Source of the DNA: an uncultured Desulfuromonadales bacterium
GTDB lineage: Bacteria > Desulfobacterota > Desulfuromonadia > Desulfuromonadales > Trichloromonadaceae
Assembly (NCBI GenBank): GCA_945787465.1
Contig: CALZIZ010000093.1
Coordinates: 1 to 34,989 of the forward strand
Length of the DNA: 34,989 nucleotides
Direction of reading: 5' to 3'
How positions within the stretch are numbered: position 1 is the first letter of the stretch; each line of letters opens with the position of its first letter. The notes beneath the pieces are model-generated. The model saw only the letters and a list, made by a program, of their open reading frames with translations, had not been told where the DNA came from and did not search any database. Both the position numbers and the translations under genes were made by a program. Positions 1 to 8,455 of this stretch are shown one piece after another.

Positions 1-429
1 CCTGCCGATGACCTCCTCTTCAGCATAGGAGACGAGCCAGTTGCGGCGGATCATTCGCGGGGCGACCTGTTGCAGGCCCGCTGGCAACTGGGGGTGCTGT
101 TCTTCAAGCAGTTGGTAGACCCGCTGGGCGAATTCGGGCAGGGGGGTCTGGTGGTGAGCGGTCCAGTTTCTGGCCATGAAGTGATCATAGAAGACATCGA
201 CCATGATGCCGCGATAATGGCCGAAATCGGGGTGCAGGCGCTGCCGGCTGCGGCGCACAGCCGGGCAGGTGGCGCTGAAGCTGTCGATGCGGCGGTGAAG
301 CATGATCCCCCGGCGTAGCCCGGGGGAGTAGCGCCCCTCAAGGCGCCCCTTGACGAAGTCGCCCATCAGGTTGCCGAGCAGCGATTCGTCCGTCGGTTCG
401 GACAGGGATAGGTGGATCAGGTAGTTCAC
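1..429 (-). CDS. acpH: ACP phosphodiesterase (AcpH family), 3' end cut by window edge
   Basis: The minus strand reads from a GTG at 427-429 without a stop to base 1, giving 143 residues beginning VNYLIHLYLSEPTDESLLGN. This matches the AcpH (DUF479) family: the N-terminal N-x-L-x-H-L-x-L stretch, GNLMGDFVKG, the MHRRID segment and the DVFYDHFMARNW segment resemble E. coli AcpH, which removes 4'-phosphopantetheine from holo-acyl carrier protein. The E. coli enzyme is about 190 residues, so roughly 50 residues lie outside the window. The His and Asp residues of MHRRID and FYDHF are the expected metal-site region of this HD-like fold (family knowledge). The gene starts 30 bp after the TPR gene on the same strand and is probably cotranscribed with it. 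The GTG start is chosen because the conserved N-terminus begins exactly there. Confidence 0.85.
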   Translation of the reverse strand, partial: MNYLIHLSLSEPTDESLLGNLMGDFVKGRLEGRYSPGLRRGIMLHRRIDSFSATCPAVRRSRQRLHPDFGHYRGIMVDVFYDHFMARNWTAHHQTPLPEFAQRVYQLLEEQHPQLPAGLQQVAPRMIRRNWLVSYAEEEVIGR

Positions 430-443
430 GGATTTTGTGGTGC

Positions 444-472
444 GGCCCGGCCCTGAGGGTCAGGCCGGGGCC
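444..472 (-). other. GC-rich inverted repeat between TPR gene and acpH
   Basis: Two 13-bp arms (444-456 and 460-472) are nearly complementary around a 3-bp loop, and the right arm contains the TGA stop of the TPR gene. No T-tract follows on either strand. It could attenuate read-through into acpH or just be GC-rich coding sequence. Confidence 0.3.
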
Positions 473-1554
473 TCCATATTGGCGCGGTTATGCCTGAGCA
501 GTTCGGCAATCTGTTCAGCATCGTACTCGGTGGCGTCAGCCCATAATAGCAGCTTTTCGGCCTGTTCTTGCTGCCCCATGCGGCTGAGCAGCTCGCTGAG
601 CCCGCGGATGGCCTGGCGTTCCGGGACGGTCTGGCGGAAAAACTCTTCGTAAGCGACCAGGGACTCTTCAAACCGCCCCTGAAGAAAGCGCAGTTTTGCC
701 AGGCCGAGCTGGGCGTATTTGTCCCACCCGTTTTCCAGAACGTCCATGTAGGCCCCTTCGGCCTCTTCGAAACGGCCGAGATTGCGGTACGCATCGCCGA
801 GGCGCGAGAGCATCTGGGGGGTGCCGCCGGTTTTTTGACGGATTTGTTCCCACAGTTCGATTGTTTTGCGGTACTCGCGCTGCCAGCGAAACACCTCGCC
901 CAGACCGTAAAGGGCGTAAGGGTTTTCCCGGTCCATGTCCAGGGCCTGCTGATAGTGTTTCTTGGCTTGCTCGAACTCGTTCTGACGCCGGTAGAGGTTG
1001 CCGACGATGGTGTGGATATTGATCAGGTCGCCGCCGGCCTGCAGAACCTTCTCATAGTATTCGATGGCCTCATTGGTCTTGCCCATCTTGTGGTAGAGGT
1101 CCGCCAGGCCCATGAGCAGGTAGCGGTCCCGGGGCTTGGCTGGCTTGGCTTTCAGGGCCTTGAGGTAGCAACTTTCGGCCTGGGCGTAACGCTTGAGCTT
1201 TTTATAGGTGTCGGCCACCCGGGTATGCACGAAAACGTCGGTTGGCCGGCCGCTCAGGTATTTTTCGTATTGCTCTATGGCCTGGTGGTACTGGTTGAGC
1301 TCGCGGTAGGCATCGCCGAGGCCCCGCAGGGCAAAGAGATTTTTCGGTTCGGCCTTGAGCACCACCAGATACTGATCGCAGGCCTTGCGATATTCGCGCA
1401 TCTGCCGCCAGACGTCGCCGAGTCCGGTCAGGGCGTAAGCATTGTCAGGTTCGAGGGCCAGGGCCTGCTGGTAGGCCTCCACCGCATCCTGGTAACGGCG
1501 CTGCTTGAACAGCCTGTGCCCTTCCTTTGAATGTTCAACAACTTTTTGGTGCAT
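460..1554 (-). CDS. Tetratricopeptide repeat (TPR) protein
   Basis: The 364-residue protein is made almost entirely of consecutive 34-residue TPR units, about nine or ten. The pattern recurs from residue 8 onward: G-x-x-x-[FL]-x-x-x-x-[YF]-x-x-A-[IV]-x-x-Y, as in RYQDAVEAYQQALALEPDN, NEAIEYYEKVLQAGG and EFEQAKKHYQQALDMDREN. There is no signal peptide, transmembrane segment or enzymatic domain, so it is probably a soluble scaffold. The partner cannot be told from sequence. The start ATG (1552-1554) lies 17 bp after the stop of the DUF362 gene on the same strand, so it is probably in one operon. A generic TPR adaptor call is secure; a specific role is not. Confidence 0.85.
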   Translation of the reverse strand: MHQKVVEHSKEGHRLFKQRRYQDAVEAYQQALALEPDNAYALTGLGDVWRQMREYRKACDQYLVVLKAEPKNLFALRGLGDAYRELNQYHQAIEQYEKYLSGRPTDVFVHTRVADTYKKLKRYAQAESCYLKALKAKPAKPRDRYLLMGLADLYHKMGKTNEAIEYYEKVLQAGGDLINIHTIVGNLYRRQNEFEQAKKHYQQALDMDRENPYALYGLGEVFRWQREYRKTIELWEQIRQKTGGTPQMLSRLGDAYRNLGRFEEAEGAYMDVLENGWDKYAQLGLAKLRFLQGRFEESLVAYEEFFRQTVPERQAIRGLSELLSRMGQQEQAEKLLLWADATEYDAEQIAELLRHNRANMEAPA

Positions 1555-1571
1555 TGAAATACATACTCCCT

Positions 1572-2381
1572 CTAATCTTCAGTTAACTCTAATGCTTCTG
1601 CACATCCAAGCACCTGGTGAGCCATGGCCAGGTGGGGGATTTCCTGCCACCGCCGGCCCAGCAACCGGGCCCCCGCCGCATCGACGGCCACGGGGTCAAA
1701 CCCAGCAATCAGGCGGTTGGCTGGAGGATCGCAAGGCGGTCCGCCCAGGTGGTATTCTGCCAGGCCGATGGAGCCATCGATCAGAGCCAGGTCGGGTTTG
1801 CGATAACAGTTCAACTCGAAAATCGATTCGTGCATGCGGCGGTGAAACGCCGACTTTTTCCAGTGTCCACCCTGCTGGTAATATCTGGGTGGGGCACAGC
1901 CGATCATGTTCTTAAGCGACAGGGTCACCTCGGCCAGCGAATGGGCCTTGAGTACCGCAGCAGAGATGACGAAGCTTTCCATGAGCACCTCAGGCATCAT
2001 GAATGCGGGGAAAACCTTACAGCTTCGGTTCTCGAGGCGCACCAGCGGGGCTTCGTTCAAGTCGACCAGGGTCAGATTATACTCGGTGGCCAACCGATCA
2101 TAGCCGTGGATGCGAAAGATCTCGTCGGTGGTCAAAAGGCGGTCACCGGAGCCCTCGGCAATAATGATCTCTGCTGCAGTATGTCTCTGCAGGAATTGCA
2201 CCAACACCGCAACAAAGGCCACCGGAAGGGTCACCGGCGGAGGCGAGGCGTTGACGAGGTTGGGTTTGATCAGGATTTTTGACTGCTTCGCCAGCACCCC
2301 GGCTGCTGCGATTGAATTCAGGACGCGGGGCAGAGATTCGGCGTAGTCAAGAAAGGTCTCGATGTGGCAGGAGCGATTCAT
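1572..2381 (-). CDS. DUF362 domain-containing protein
   Basis: This 269-residue protein has the DUF362 signature: the N-terminal KILIKPNLVN motif, a central IIIAEGSGDR segment, LVDLNEAP, VLKAHSLAEVTLSLKNMIG, and a C-terminal LIDGSIGL...AGFDPVAVDAAGARLLG. The family is often fused to ferredoxin domains, but none is present here. Its chemistry is not firmly established. I chose the ATG at 2379-2381 rather than an upstream in-frame ATG at 2418-2420, because it overlaps the stop of the preceding lipoprotein gene in an ATGA arrangement typical of translational coupling, and the longer form adds unconserved residues (GHHHRNPLYRTG). It sits between the lipoprotein and TPR genes in the same minus-strand operon. 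Confidence 0.85.
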   Translation of the reverse strand: MNRSCHIETFLDYAESLPRVLNSIAAAGVLAKQSKILIKPNLVNASPPPVTLPVAFVAVLVQFLQRHTAAEIIIAEGSGDRLLTTDEIFRIHGYDRLATEYNLTLVDLNEAPLVRLENRSCKVFPAFMMPEVLMESFVISAAVLKAHSLAEVTLSLKNMIGCAPPRYYQQGGHWKKSAFHRRMHESIFELNCYRKPDLALIDGSIGLAEYHLGGPPCDPPANRLIAGFDPVAVDAAGARLLGRRWQEIPHLAMAHQVLGCAEALELTED

Positions 2382-2698
2382 TCCTGTTCGATAGAGAGGA
2401 TTTCGATGATGGTGCCCCACATGTGAAAACCGGCCATGTCGGTTCTGGGGCGGGCGCTGACGCGGACTTTCATGCCGTCTTTTCTGAATTCCGGGGGCAG
2501 GTTGATGGGGTCGTAGGCCTTGCCCTCGGCATCGGTGAGGCCATAGAAGCCGCCTTCGACGGTGACGTAAACCACCGTGGCGTTGAACTCAAGCACATTC
2601 TGCTGGACTGCCTGGGGTTGCGTTTCAGCCGTCTGGCGGGCATGCAGGCAGCCGGTCAGCAGAAGCAGGACCATTAACGATTTTGCCCAGGTTTTCAT
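2378..2698 (-). CDS. Small lipoprotein of unknown function
   Basis: This 106-residue protein starts with a classic lipoprotein signal: MKTWAKS, a hydrophobic stretch, and the lipobox LLTGC with the lipidated Cys at residue 17. The mature part is about 90 residues and rich in beta-prone segments, with VVYVTVEGGFYGLTDAEGK and KVRVSARPRTDMAGFHMWG. That could be a small OB- or SH3-like barrel (inference only). No catalytic motif is seen. It lies 22 bp after the MshEN/GAF-like gene and overlaps the DUF362 start by 4 bp, so it is inside the operon. I do not recognise a named family. Confidence 0.75.
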   Translation of the reverse strand: MKTWAKSLMVLLLLTGCLHARQTAETQPQAVQQNVLEFNATVVYVTVEGGFYGLTDAEGKAYDPINLPPEFRKDGMKVRVSARPRTDMAGFHMWGTIIEILSIEQE

Positions 2699-2720
2699 GG
2701 TGTGTCTCCCATCGACCAGG

Positions 2721-3905
<1,185 letters not shown>

Positions 3906-4007
3906 TCAGTGCTCCGGTGGCGGGTTGTCGCTGAGTCGATGGAAACCAAGTCCGTTTCGCAGGTTCTCATTCAGTCTAAATACAAAAAAACGAAAGGCAA
4001 GTTCTGC

Positions 4008-5315
4008 TTATTGCTGGGGCGCTGTTTCCTCGGTCGGCGCAAGCTTCGCCTGCTGAATGTTCTGGGCGTCCAGACGGCCGACCAGGCTGGCTGTTGCTGC
4101 CTTGAATTCAGCCCTGTTCTCCTTGGAGATGGGAGCGGCAGGCTGGCTCTGTACCTTGTAGGGGTTGACCGGGGAATCGTTTTTATACATGCGGAAACAC
4201 AGGTGAGGTCCGGTGGCCAGGCCGGTGCTGCCGACATAGCCGATGACCTGGCCCTGGGAGAGCCGCTTGCCCTTTTTCATCCCCCTGGCAAACCCGTTCA
4301 TGTGCAGATAAAGGGTTTCGTAGGTGCTGTTGTGGCGTATTTTTATGAAATTGCCGTTGTATTTTGTGCGCCCGATGCGGGTGATAACGCCTTCGCCGAC
4401 GGTCTTGATCGGCGTGCCCCGGGGGGCGGCGTAATCGATGGCCGGATGGGCCTTCCAAGTCTTGGTGATGGGGTGGAAGCGCTTGCGGGTAAAGCCCGAG
4501 GAAATTCTGGTGAAAGACAGGGGCGCCTTCAAGAAGGCCTTGCGCAGGCTTTTGCCCTCGGTGTCGTAATACGAGGGTTTGTGGCTGCCATCCTGAAACA
4601 AAAAGGCCCGGTAAGTATCGCCCTGGTTGGTGAATTCGGCGGCAAGAATTCGCCCGTAGCCGGCCGGATCGCCCTCTCTGAAGCGCTTTTCAACCACTGC
4701 CTGAAAGGAGTCGCCCTGGCGGATGTCACGGATAAAGTCAACATCCCAGGCAAAGATATCGGCCAGCGCCAGCGCCAGTTCGGCCCGTTCGCCGGTGGCG
4801 GCCACCGCCGCAAACAGGCTTGAATCGATGGTGCCGCGCACCAGGTCGGTTTCGACGGTGTAGCCATCCTCCTCAAGGCGGATGATCAACTGGTCTTCGC
4901 TGTTGATATCGTACTCGAACCGCTCGAAACCTCCGTCCAGAGTGCACAGCTTAAACGGTTGCCCGGCGCAGATCTTGGAAAGGGGGAAAACCTTGTGGCT
5001 TTGCTTGTTGAGGGTGTGGATCTGCTGGGGATTGAAATAGTTTCCGAGCAGGGAGGTGATGGTGTCTCCAGGTTTGATGTTGTCTTCGATAATTTCCCGG
5101 CGCACCTCTGGTACCGGCGGCGGAGGCGGTGCCTTGATCTCCGCTTCGACTGTCGCCATTCGGGCCTCAGCCAGGTTGGGACTGTCGGATTCGCGGGAAA
5201 AGAGTATGAACACCAGTACGCCTGCAGCCAGCAAGCCAGCCAAGGCCAGTGGGCGCCAGGGCTTGCGCCTGGAGGTGAAGCGACGGTTCTGTGGGGGATT
5301 AAAATCTATATTCAC
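4008..5315 (-). CDS. M23 family metallopeptidase, membrane-anchored (murein endopeptidase type)
   Basis: The 435-residue protein has a cytoplasmic N-terminus rich in Arg/Lys, one membrane anchor (about residues 24-41, LALAGLLAAGVLVFILF), a proline-rich spacer, and a LysM/OapA-like region (IKPGDTITSLLGNYF...IHTLNKQS). An MepM-like middle domain and a C-terminal M23 (LytM) domain follow. The metal site is visible: H-P-A-I-D-Y supplies the first His and Asp, YLHMN is the conserved strand, and TGPHLCFRM is the H-x-H position, here H-x-C. Proteins of this layout cut peptidoglycan cross-links in the periplasm. It is the first gene of the minus-strand operon. The replaced second His is the oddity; Cys can still bind zinc, so activity is plausible. 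Confidence 0.88.
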   Translation of the reverse strand: MNIDFNPPQNRRFTSRRKPWRPLALAGLLAAGVLVFILFSRESDSPNLAEARMATVEAEIKAPPPPPVPEVRREIIEDNIKPGDTITSLLGNYFNPQQIHTLNKQSHKVFPLSKICAGQPFKLCTLDGGFERFEYDINSEDQLIIRLEEDGYTVETDLVRGTIDSSLFAAVAATGERAELALALADIFAWDVDFIRDIRQGDSFQAVVEKRFREGDPAGYGRILAAEFTNQGDTYRAFLFQDGSHKPSYYDTEGKSLRKAFLKAPLSFTRISSGFTRKRFHPITKTWKAHPAIDYAAPRGTPIKTVGEGVITRIGRTKYNGNFIKIRHNSTYETLYLHMNGFARGMKKGKRLSQGQVIGYVGSTGLATGPHLCFRMYKNDSPVNPYKVQSQPAAPISKENRAEFKAATASLVGRLDAQNIQQAKLAPTEETAPQQ

Positions 5316-5497
5316 GGGTCCTGCCTATGACGCGGATTCTTGTGTAAGCCATTGGCCGCGGGACTTTTTTTAAAAAGAGCGGCACTGGAGCGATGGCAAT
5401 TGCAAATTTTCGAGATGTTACCAGTACCAGGGTGTTTTTGTCCAGCCAAAGGGGAGAAGGATCTTGAGGGTTTTCAAACAGCAATTCTCATGCCGCC

Positions 5498-5526
5498 TTG
5501 GGCGATGCCGTCAAACGTGGTATAAA
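5498..5526 (+). promoter_or_regulatory. Candidate sigma-70-type promoter for the M20 peptidase gene
   Basis: TTGGGC (5498-5503) and TATAAA (5521-5526) are 17 bp apart, and TGG just before the -10 gives an extended -10. It lies 122 bp upstream of the start codon, inside a 333-bp gap between divergent genes. The rest of that gap (5316-5648) shows no gene. Confidence 0.4.
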
Positions 5527-5648
5527 CTGCAGAAGCCGAAATCGTGAGGAGAAAGGGCGAAAAGCTTATTGAGTGCCAATTAACCGCACCCCCCACTAAG
5601 ATGTAGATCATTTTATTGCAGTGTCAATTATTAACAACGAGGTCTTTC

Positions 5649-6785
5649 ATGATCAATCGAGAGCGAATCAGCGAAGAATTTGCCCGGATGGCATCCATCT
5701 CCAGCCCCTCGTTCAGAGAGGCGCCCATGTCCGAGTATCTGGTCAAACGCTTTTCGGCGATGGGTGCCGAGGTGCGCTTTGATCAGGCCGGCCCTTCAGC
5801 CGGCAGCAGCGCCAGCAACCTGATCGCCAGGTTTCCGGCAAATGGCAAAGACAGCGAACCCTTGATGCTCTCTGCGCACATGGACACGGTGGAGCCGGCA
5901 GACAATGTTGTGCCGCTGCTTGAGGACGGGGTTTTTCGCAGCGCCGCAGATACGGTGCTGGGTGCCGATGACAAGGCGGGGCTGGCCGAGATCATCGAGG
6001 CTCTCGAGGTGGTGCGCGAGCAGAACATCCCTTGCGGGCCGGTGGAGGTCGTGGTGACCATCTGCGAGGAGGTGGGGCTGCTCGGAGCCAAACTTCTCGA
6101 TTTGTCTATGGTCGAGGCGAAACGGGGGCTGGCCCTCGACACCTCGGGGGTGGACCTGGTCATTCACCGGGCACCCTGTGCCAACAAGATGCGCTTTGAG
6201 ATCATCGGTCGCGAGGCCCACGCCGGTATCGCCCCGGAGACTGGTCTGTCGGCGATTCAGGTGGCCGCCCGGGGGATCGCCCGCATGGCCCTGGGGCGCA
6301 TCGACGAGGAGACCACCGCCAACATCGGTCTGATCCAGGGTGGCCAGGCCACCAATATTGTGCCGCGCTCGGTGGTCCTTGAAGGTGAGGCGCGCTGCCA
6401 CAACCCCGAAAAACTGGCCCGGCAGACCGAGCACATGCGGACCTGCCTGGAGGAGGCCGCCCGGGAGCTGGCCACCGAAATCGGCGGCCAGCAGGTGCAG
6501 GCCCAGATCAGCTGCGAGGTGATGGCCGACTACCCGGTGATGAACGTGGCCCGCAGCGCCGGAATCATCGGCCTGCTCGAGCAGGCCTCGGCCAACCTGG
6601 GGCGGCCCTTGGATGTCAAAGCCGCTGGCGGCGGGTCCGACGCCAACATCTTCAACAGCCACGGCATAGAAACGGTCATCCTCGGCACCGGTATGAGCAA
6701 GGTGCACACGGTGGAGGAGTTCGTGCGGGTCGATGATATGGTTCGGGTGGCCGGGTTGCTTGTGGAAGTCATTCGTTTGGCGTAG
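5649..6785 (+). CDS. M20 family peptidase, tripeptidase (PepT)-like
   Basis: The 378-residue enzyme carries the M20 di-zinc motifs. LSAHMDTVEP holds the first His and Asp, VLGADDKAGLAEI the bridging Asp, TICEEVGLLGAK the catalytic Glu pair, and ALDTSG the next metal Asp. The dimerisation domain begins near REAHAGIAPETGLSAIQVAA, and a late AAGGGSDANIFNSHGI...GTGMSKVHTVEE segment supplies the final His. It should hydrolyse short peptides in the cytoplasm; the closest named type is peptidase T (PepT/PepT2-like). I chose the ATG at 5649 because GAGG sits 6-7 bases before it. An upstream in-frame ATG at 5616 would add 11 unconserved residues. It is divergent from the M23 gene and followed by repeats. 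Confidence 0.88.
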   Translation: MINRERISEEFARMASISSPSFREAPMSEYLVKRFSAMGAEVRFDQAGPSAGSSASNLIARFPANGKDSEPLMLSAHMDTVEPADNVVPLLEDGVFRSAADTVLGADDKAGLAEIIEALEVVREQNIPCGPVEVVVTICEEVGLLGAKLLDLSMVEAKRGLALDTSGVDLVIHRAPCANKMRFEIIGREAHAGIAPETGLSAIQVAARGIARMALGRIDEETTANIGLIQGGQATNIVPRSVVLEGEARCHNPEKLARQTEHMRTCLEEAARELATEIGGQQVQAQISCEVMADYPVMNVARSAGIIGLLEQASANLGRPLDVKAAGGGSDANIFNSHGIETVILGTGMSKVHTVEEFVRVDDMVRVAGLLVEVIRLA

Positions 6786-6793
6786 AAAAGGCC

Positions 6794-6829
6794 GTGATTG
6801 GTAATTGGTGATTGGTGATTGGTGATTGG
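6794..6829 (+). repeat. Heptamer tandem repeat (GTGATTG)5
   Basis: Five tandem 7-bp units of GTGATTG, one of them GTAATTG, lie 8 bp after the peptidase stop codon. No coding role is seen; it opens a 200-bp block of repeats. Confidence 0.85.
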
Positions 6830-6832
6830 ACA

Positions 6833-6915
6833 GACCTTCGCGGCTGAAGCCGCTCCTACAATGTCGAACTCCCCAAATTTGGTTGCATGTAGGAGCGGCT
6901 TCAGCCGCGAAGGTC
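6833..6915. repeat. REP-like inverted pair, perfect 28-bp arms
   Basis: Arms 6833-6860 and 6888-6915 are exact reverse complements over 28 bp around a 27-bp AT-richer spacer. Each arm itself contains the short hairpin CGGCTGAAGCCG. The TGTAGGAGCGG...CGCGAA form resembles REP/BIME elements mobilised by RAYT transposases in other bacteria (family knowledge); no such transposase is in this window. As transcribed RNA it would fold strongly after the peptidase gene. Confidence 0.9.
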
Positions 6916-6930
6916 TTCTCCGCTTCCGGT

Positions 6931-6956
6931 CATTCGCGACTGAAGTCGTTCCTACA
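6931..6956. repeat. Single REP-like unit, diverged
   Basis: ATTCGCGACTGAAGTCGTTC followed by CTACA aligns with the left arm of the pair at 6833. Its inner hairpin is CGACTGAAGTCG, with matched changes on both sides of the stem. Confidence 0.75.
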
Positions 6957-6958
6957 AA

Positions 6959-6986
6959 GACAAATGACAAATGACAGATGACAAAA
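6959..6986 (+). repeat. Heptamer tandem repeat (GACAAAT)4 touching a start codon
   Basis: Four near-perfect GACAAAT units end in the ATG used by the aminotransferase. The repeat creates several ATGs and leaves no room for a normal Shine-Dalgarno sequence. Confidence 0.8.
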
Positions 6987-8158
6987 TGAAATTTCCAATC
7001 TCCCCCAATATCAAAGAGGTCCATTTCCCACCTATTTCCGAGGTGAAGGGGTGGATTGCAGGGCGCAGTTTTCCTGCCGATAAGCCCCTGGTCGATCTTT
7101 GCCAGGCGATTCCCGATTATGCCCCGGCAGCGGAACTGACCGCGCATCTGAAGGGGCTTATCGACGATCCTCTGATCTCCAAATATAGTCCTGACGAAGG
7201 CTTGCCCGAGGTGCGGGAGGCGGTTGCCAACTGGTACCGGCGAAAATACGGGGCCGGGCCAAACCCTGCGCAGCTTTGCCTGAGCATCGGCGCCAGCCAG
7301 GCCTTCTGGCTGGCGATGATGGTGCTCTGTCGACAAGGGGATGAAGTCATCGTGCAGCTGCCGGCGTATTTCGACCATCCCATGGGCCTCAAGGCCCTTG
7401 GAGTGCGCCCGGTTTTTGCTCCCTTTGCCGAGGGACGCGGGGGCCTGCCCGATATCGATGGGATCGCCTCACTGGTTACGCGGCGAACCCGTGCTCTGCT
7501 GCTGGTAACCCCGAGCAACCCCACCGGGGCGGTGCTGCCGCCGCAGCTTGTGGGGCAGCTTCTCGAGCTGGCGCGACAGAAGAACATCGCGCTGGTTCTC
7601 GATGAAACCTACAACGCCTTTATCCCCGGCGGCCCTGTGCCCCACGAGCTGTTTGCCGATGCCGCCTGGAGCGACCATTACATCCAGATTGCCTCCTTCG
7701 GCAAAACCTTCGCCCTGACCGGATACCGCGCAGGGGCGCTGGTCGCCTCCGAGGCCTTTATTCATCATGCCCTCAAAGTGCAGGACAGCATGGCCGTCTG
7801 CCAGCCGCGCATCACCCAGCATGCGGTCAAATACGGCTGCGAGCATCTCGATGACTGGGCCGCGGCCAACTGTGCCATGATGGCCCGTCGCCACGATCGA
7901 TTTCGCGAAGAGTTCTGCCGCCCGGGCAATCCCTTCAGTCTCGTCGCCAGCGGCGGTTTCTTCGCCTGGGTGCGGCATCCCTTTGCCGGGCTTACCGGCC
8001 GCCAGGTCGCCAAGCGACTTGCCGACGAGGCCAACCTGCTCTGCCTGCCCGGTGAGGTCTTCGGCCCGGGGCTTGAGAGCTACCTGCGGCTTGCCTTCGG
8101 CAACATCGGCGAGGAGCAGATCGGCGAGGCGGTGGAGCGGTTTTTGGCATTTGGTTGA
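6986..8158 (+). CDS. Pyridoxal-phosphate-dependent aminotransferase, class I/II
   Basis: The 390-residue fold-type I enzyme shows LCLSIGASQAFWLAM (cofactor phosphate region), the aromatic PAYFDHP segment, TPSNPTGAV (Asn of the active site), LVLDETYNAF (Asp-x-x-Tyr that holds the pyridine ring), and SFGKTFALTGYRAG with the Schiff-base Lys. Arg in YLRLAFGN is the expected carboxylate-binding residue near the C-terminus. The substrate amino acid cannot be read from the sequence. I chose ATG 6986 (MKFPISPNI) over 6971, because the upstream codons are made only of a heptamer repeat. No ribosome-binding site is visible for either. The gene is flanked on both sides by dispersed repeats and is probably transcribed alone. 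Confidence 0.88.
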   Translation: MKFPISPNIKEVHFPPISEVKGWIAGRSFPADKPLVDLCQAIPDYAPAAELTAHLKGLIDDPLISKYSPDEGLPEVREAVANWYRRKYGAGPNPAQLCLSIGASQAFWLAMMVLCRQGDEVIVQLPAYFDHPMGLKALGVRPVFAPFAEGRGGLPDIDGIASLVTRRTRALLLVTPSNPTGAVLPPQLVGQLLELARQKNIALVLDETYNAFIPGGPVPHELFADAAWSDHYIQIASFGKTFALTGYRAGALVASEAFIHHALKVQDSMAVCQPRITQHAVKYGCEHLDDWAAANCAMMARRHDRFREEFCRPGNPFSLVASGGFFAWVRHPFAGLTGRQVAKRLADEANLLCLPGEVFGPGLESYLRLAFGNIGEEQIGEAVERFLAFG

Positions 8159-8171
8159 AAAAGCAATTTGT

Positions 8172-8326
8172 CACAGAGGACACAGAGAACACAGAGGAAA
8201 GGCAGTATCATTTTTGGGACGCAGATCAAAGCGGAAAAGGCCAGATTAAGGCTTCGTCTTAATCTTAATCCTGAAAACCTGCGTCCCGTTGCCTTTGCTT
8301 TGGATTTTTCTCCGCGTTCTCTGCGA
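8172..8326. repeat. Nested imperfect palindromic repeat (CACAGAG / GGGACGCAG type)
   Basis: Outer arms CACAGAGAACACAGAGGAAA and TTTTCTCCGCGTTCTCTGCG are imperfect complements. Inner arms GGGACGCAG (8216-8224) and CTGCGTCCC (8279-8287) are exact complements. Similar sequences are scattered between genes in many bacteria. It fills most of the gap before hrpB, where no gene is seen. Confidence 0.7.
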
Positions 8327-8396
8327 GCTCGAGTGAGCGCAGCGAACGGGCGTGAGGCTGGTTTGTGTTTTTGATCAACCCATGTGGTTCGGCACC

Positions 8397-8426
8397 TGTT
8401 GGGTTTCGTCCCTCAACCCAACCTAC
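8397..8426. repeat. Half copy of the GTAGGTTGGGT dispersed repeat
   Basis: TGTTGGGTTTCGTCCCTCAA followed by CCCAACCTAC matches the right arm of the complete copy at 30014-30103. Only this half is present, directly upstream of the hrpB start. Confidence 0.85.
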
Positions 8427-8455
8427 GGTTGTTAAAGGTGTTAAAGGTTTTAGTT

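Noticed and set aside
568-1530. 320-codon open frame opposite the TPR gene
   Set aside because: It mirrors the TPR codons and has no family motif or ribosome-binding site.
6794-6986. Possible CRISPR array
   Set aside because: The repeats are adjacent heptamers and inverted pairs with no regular unique spacers, and no cas genes are nearby.
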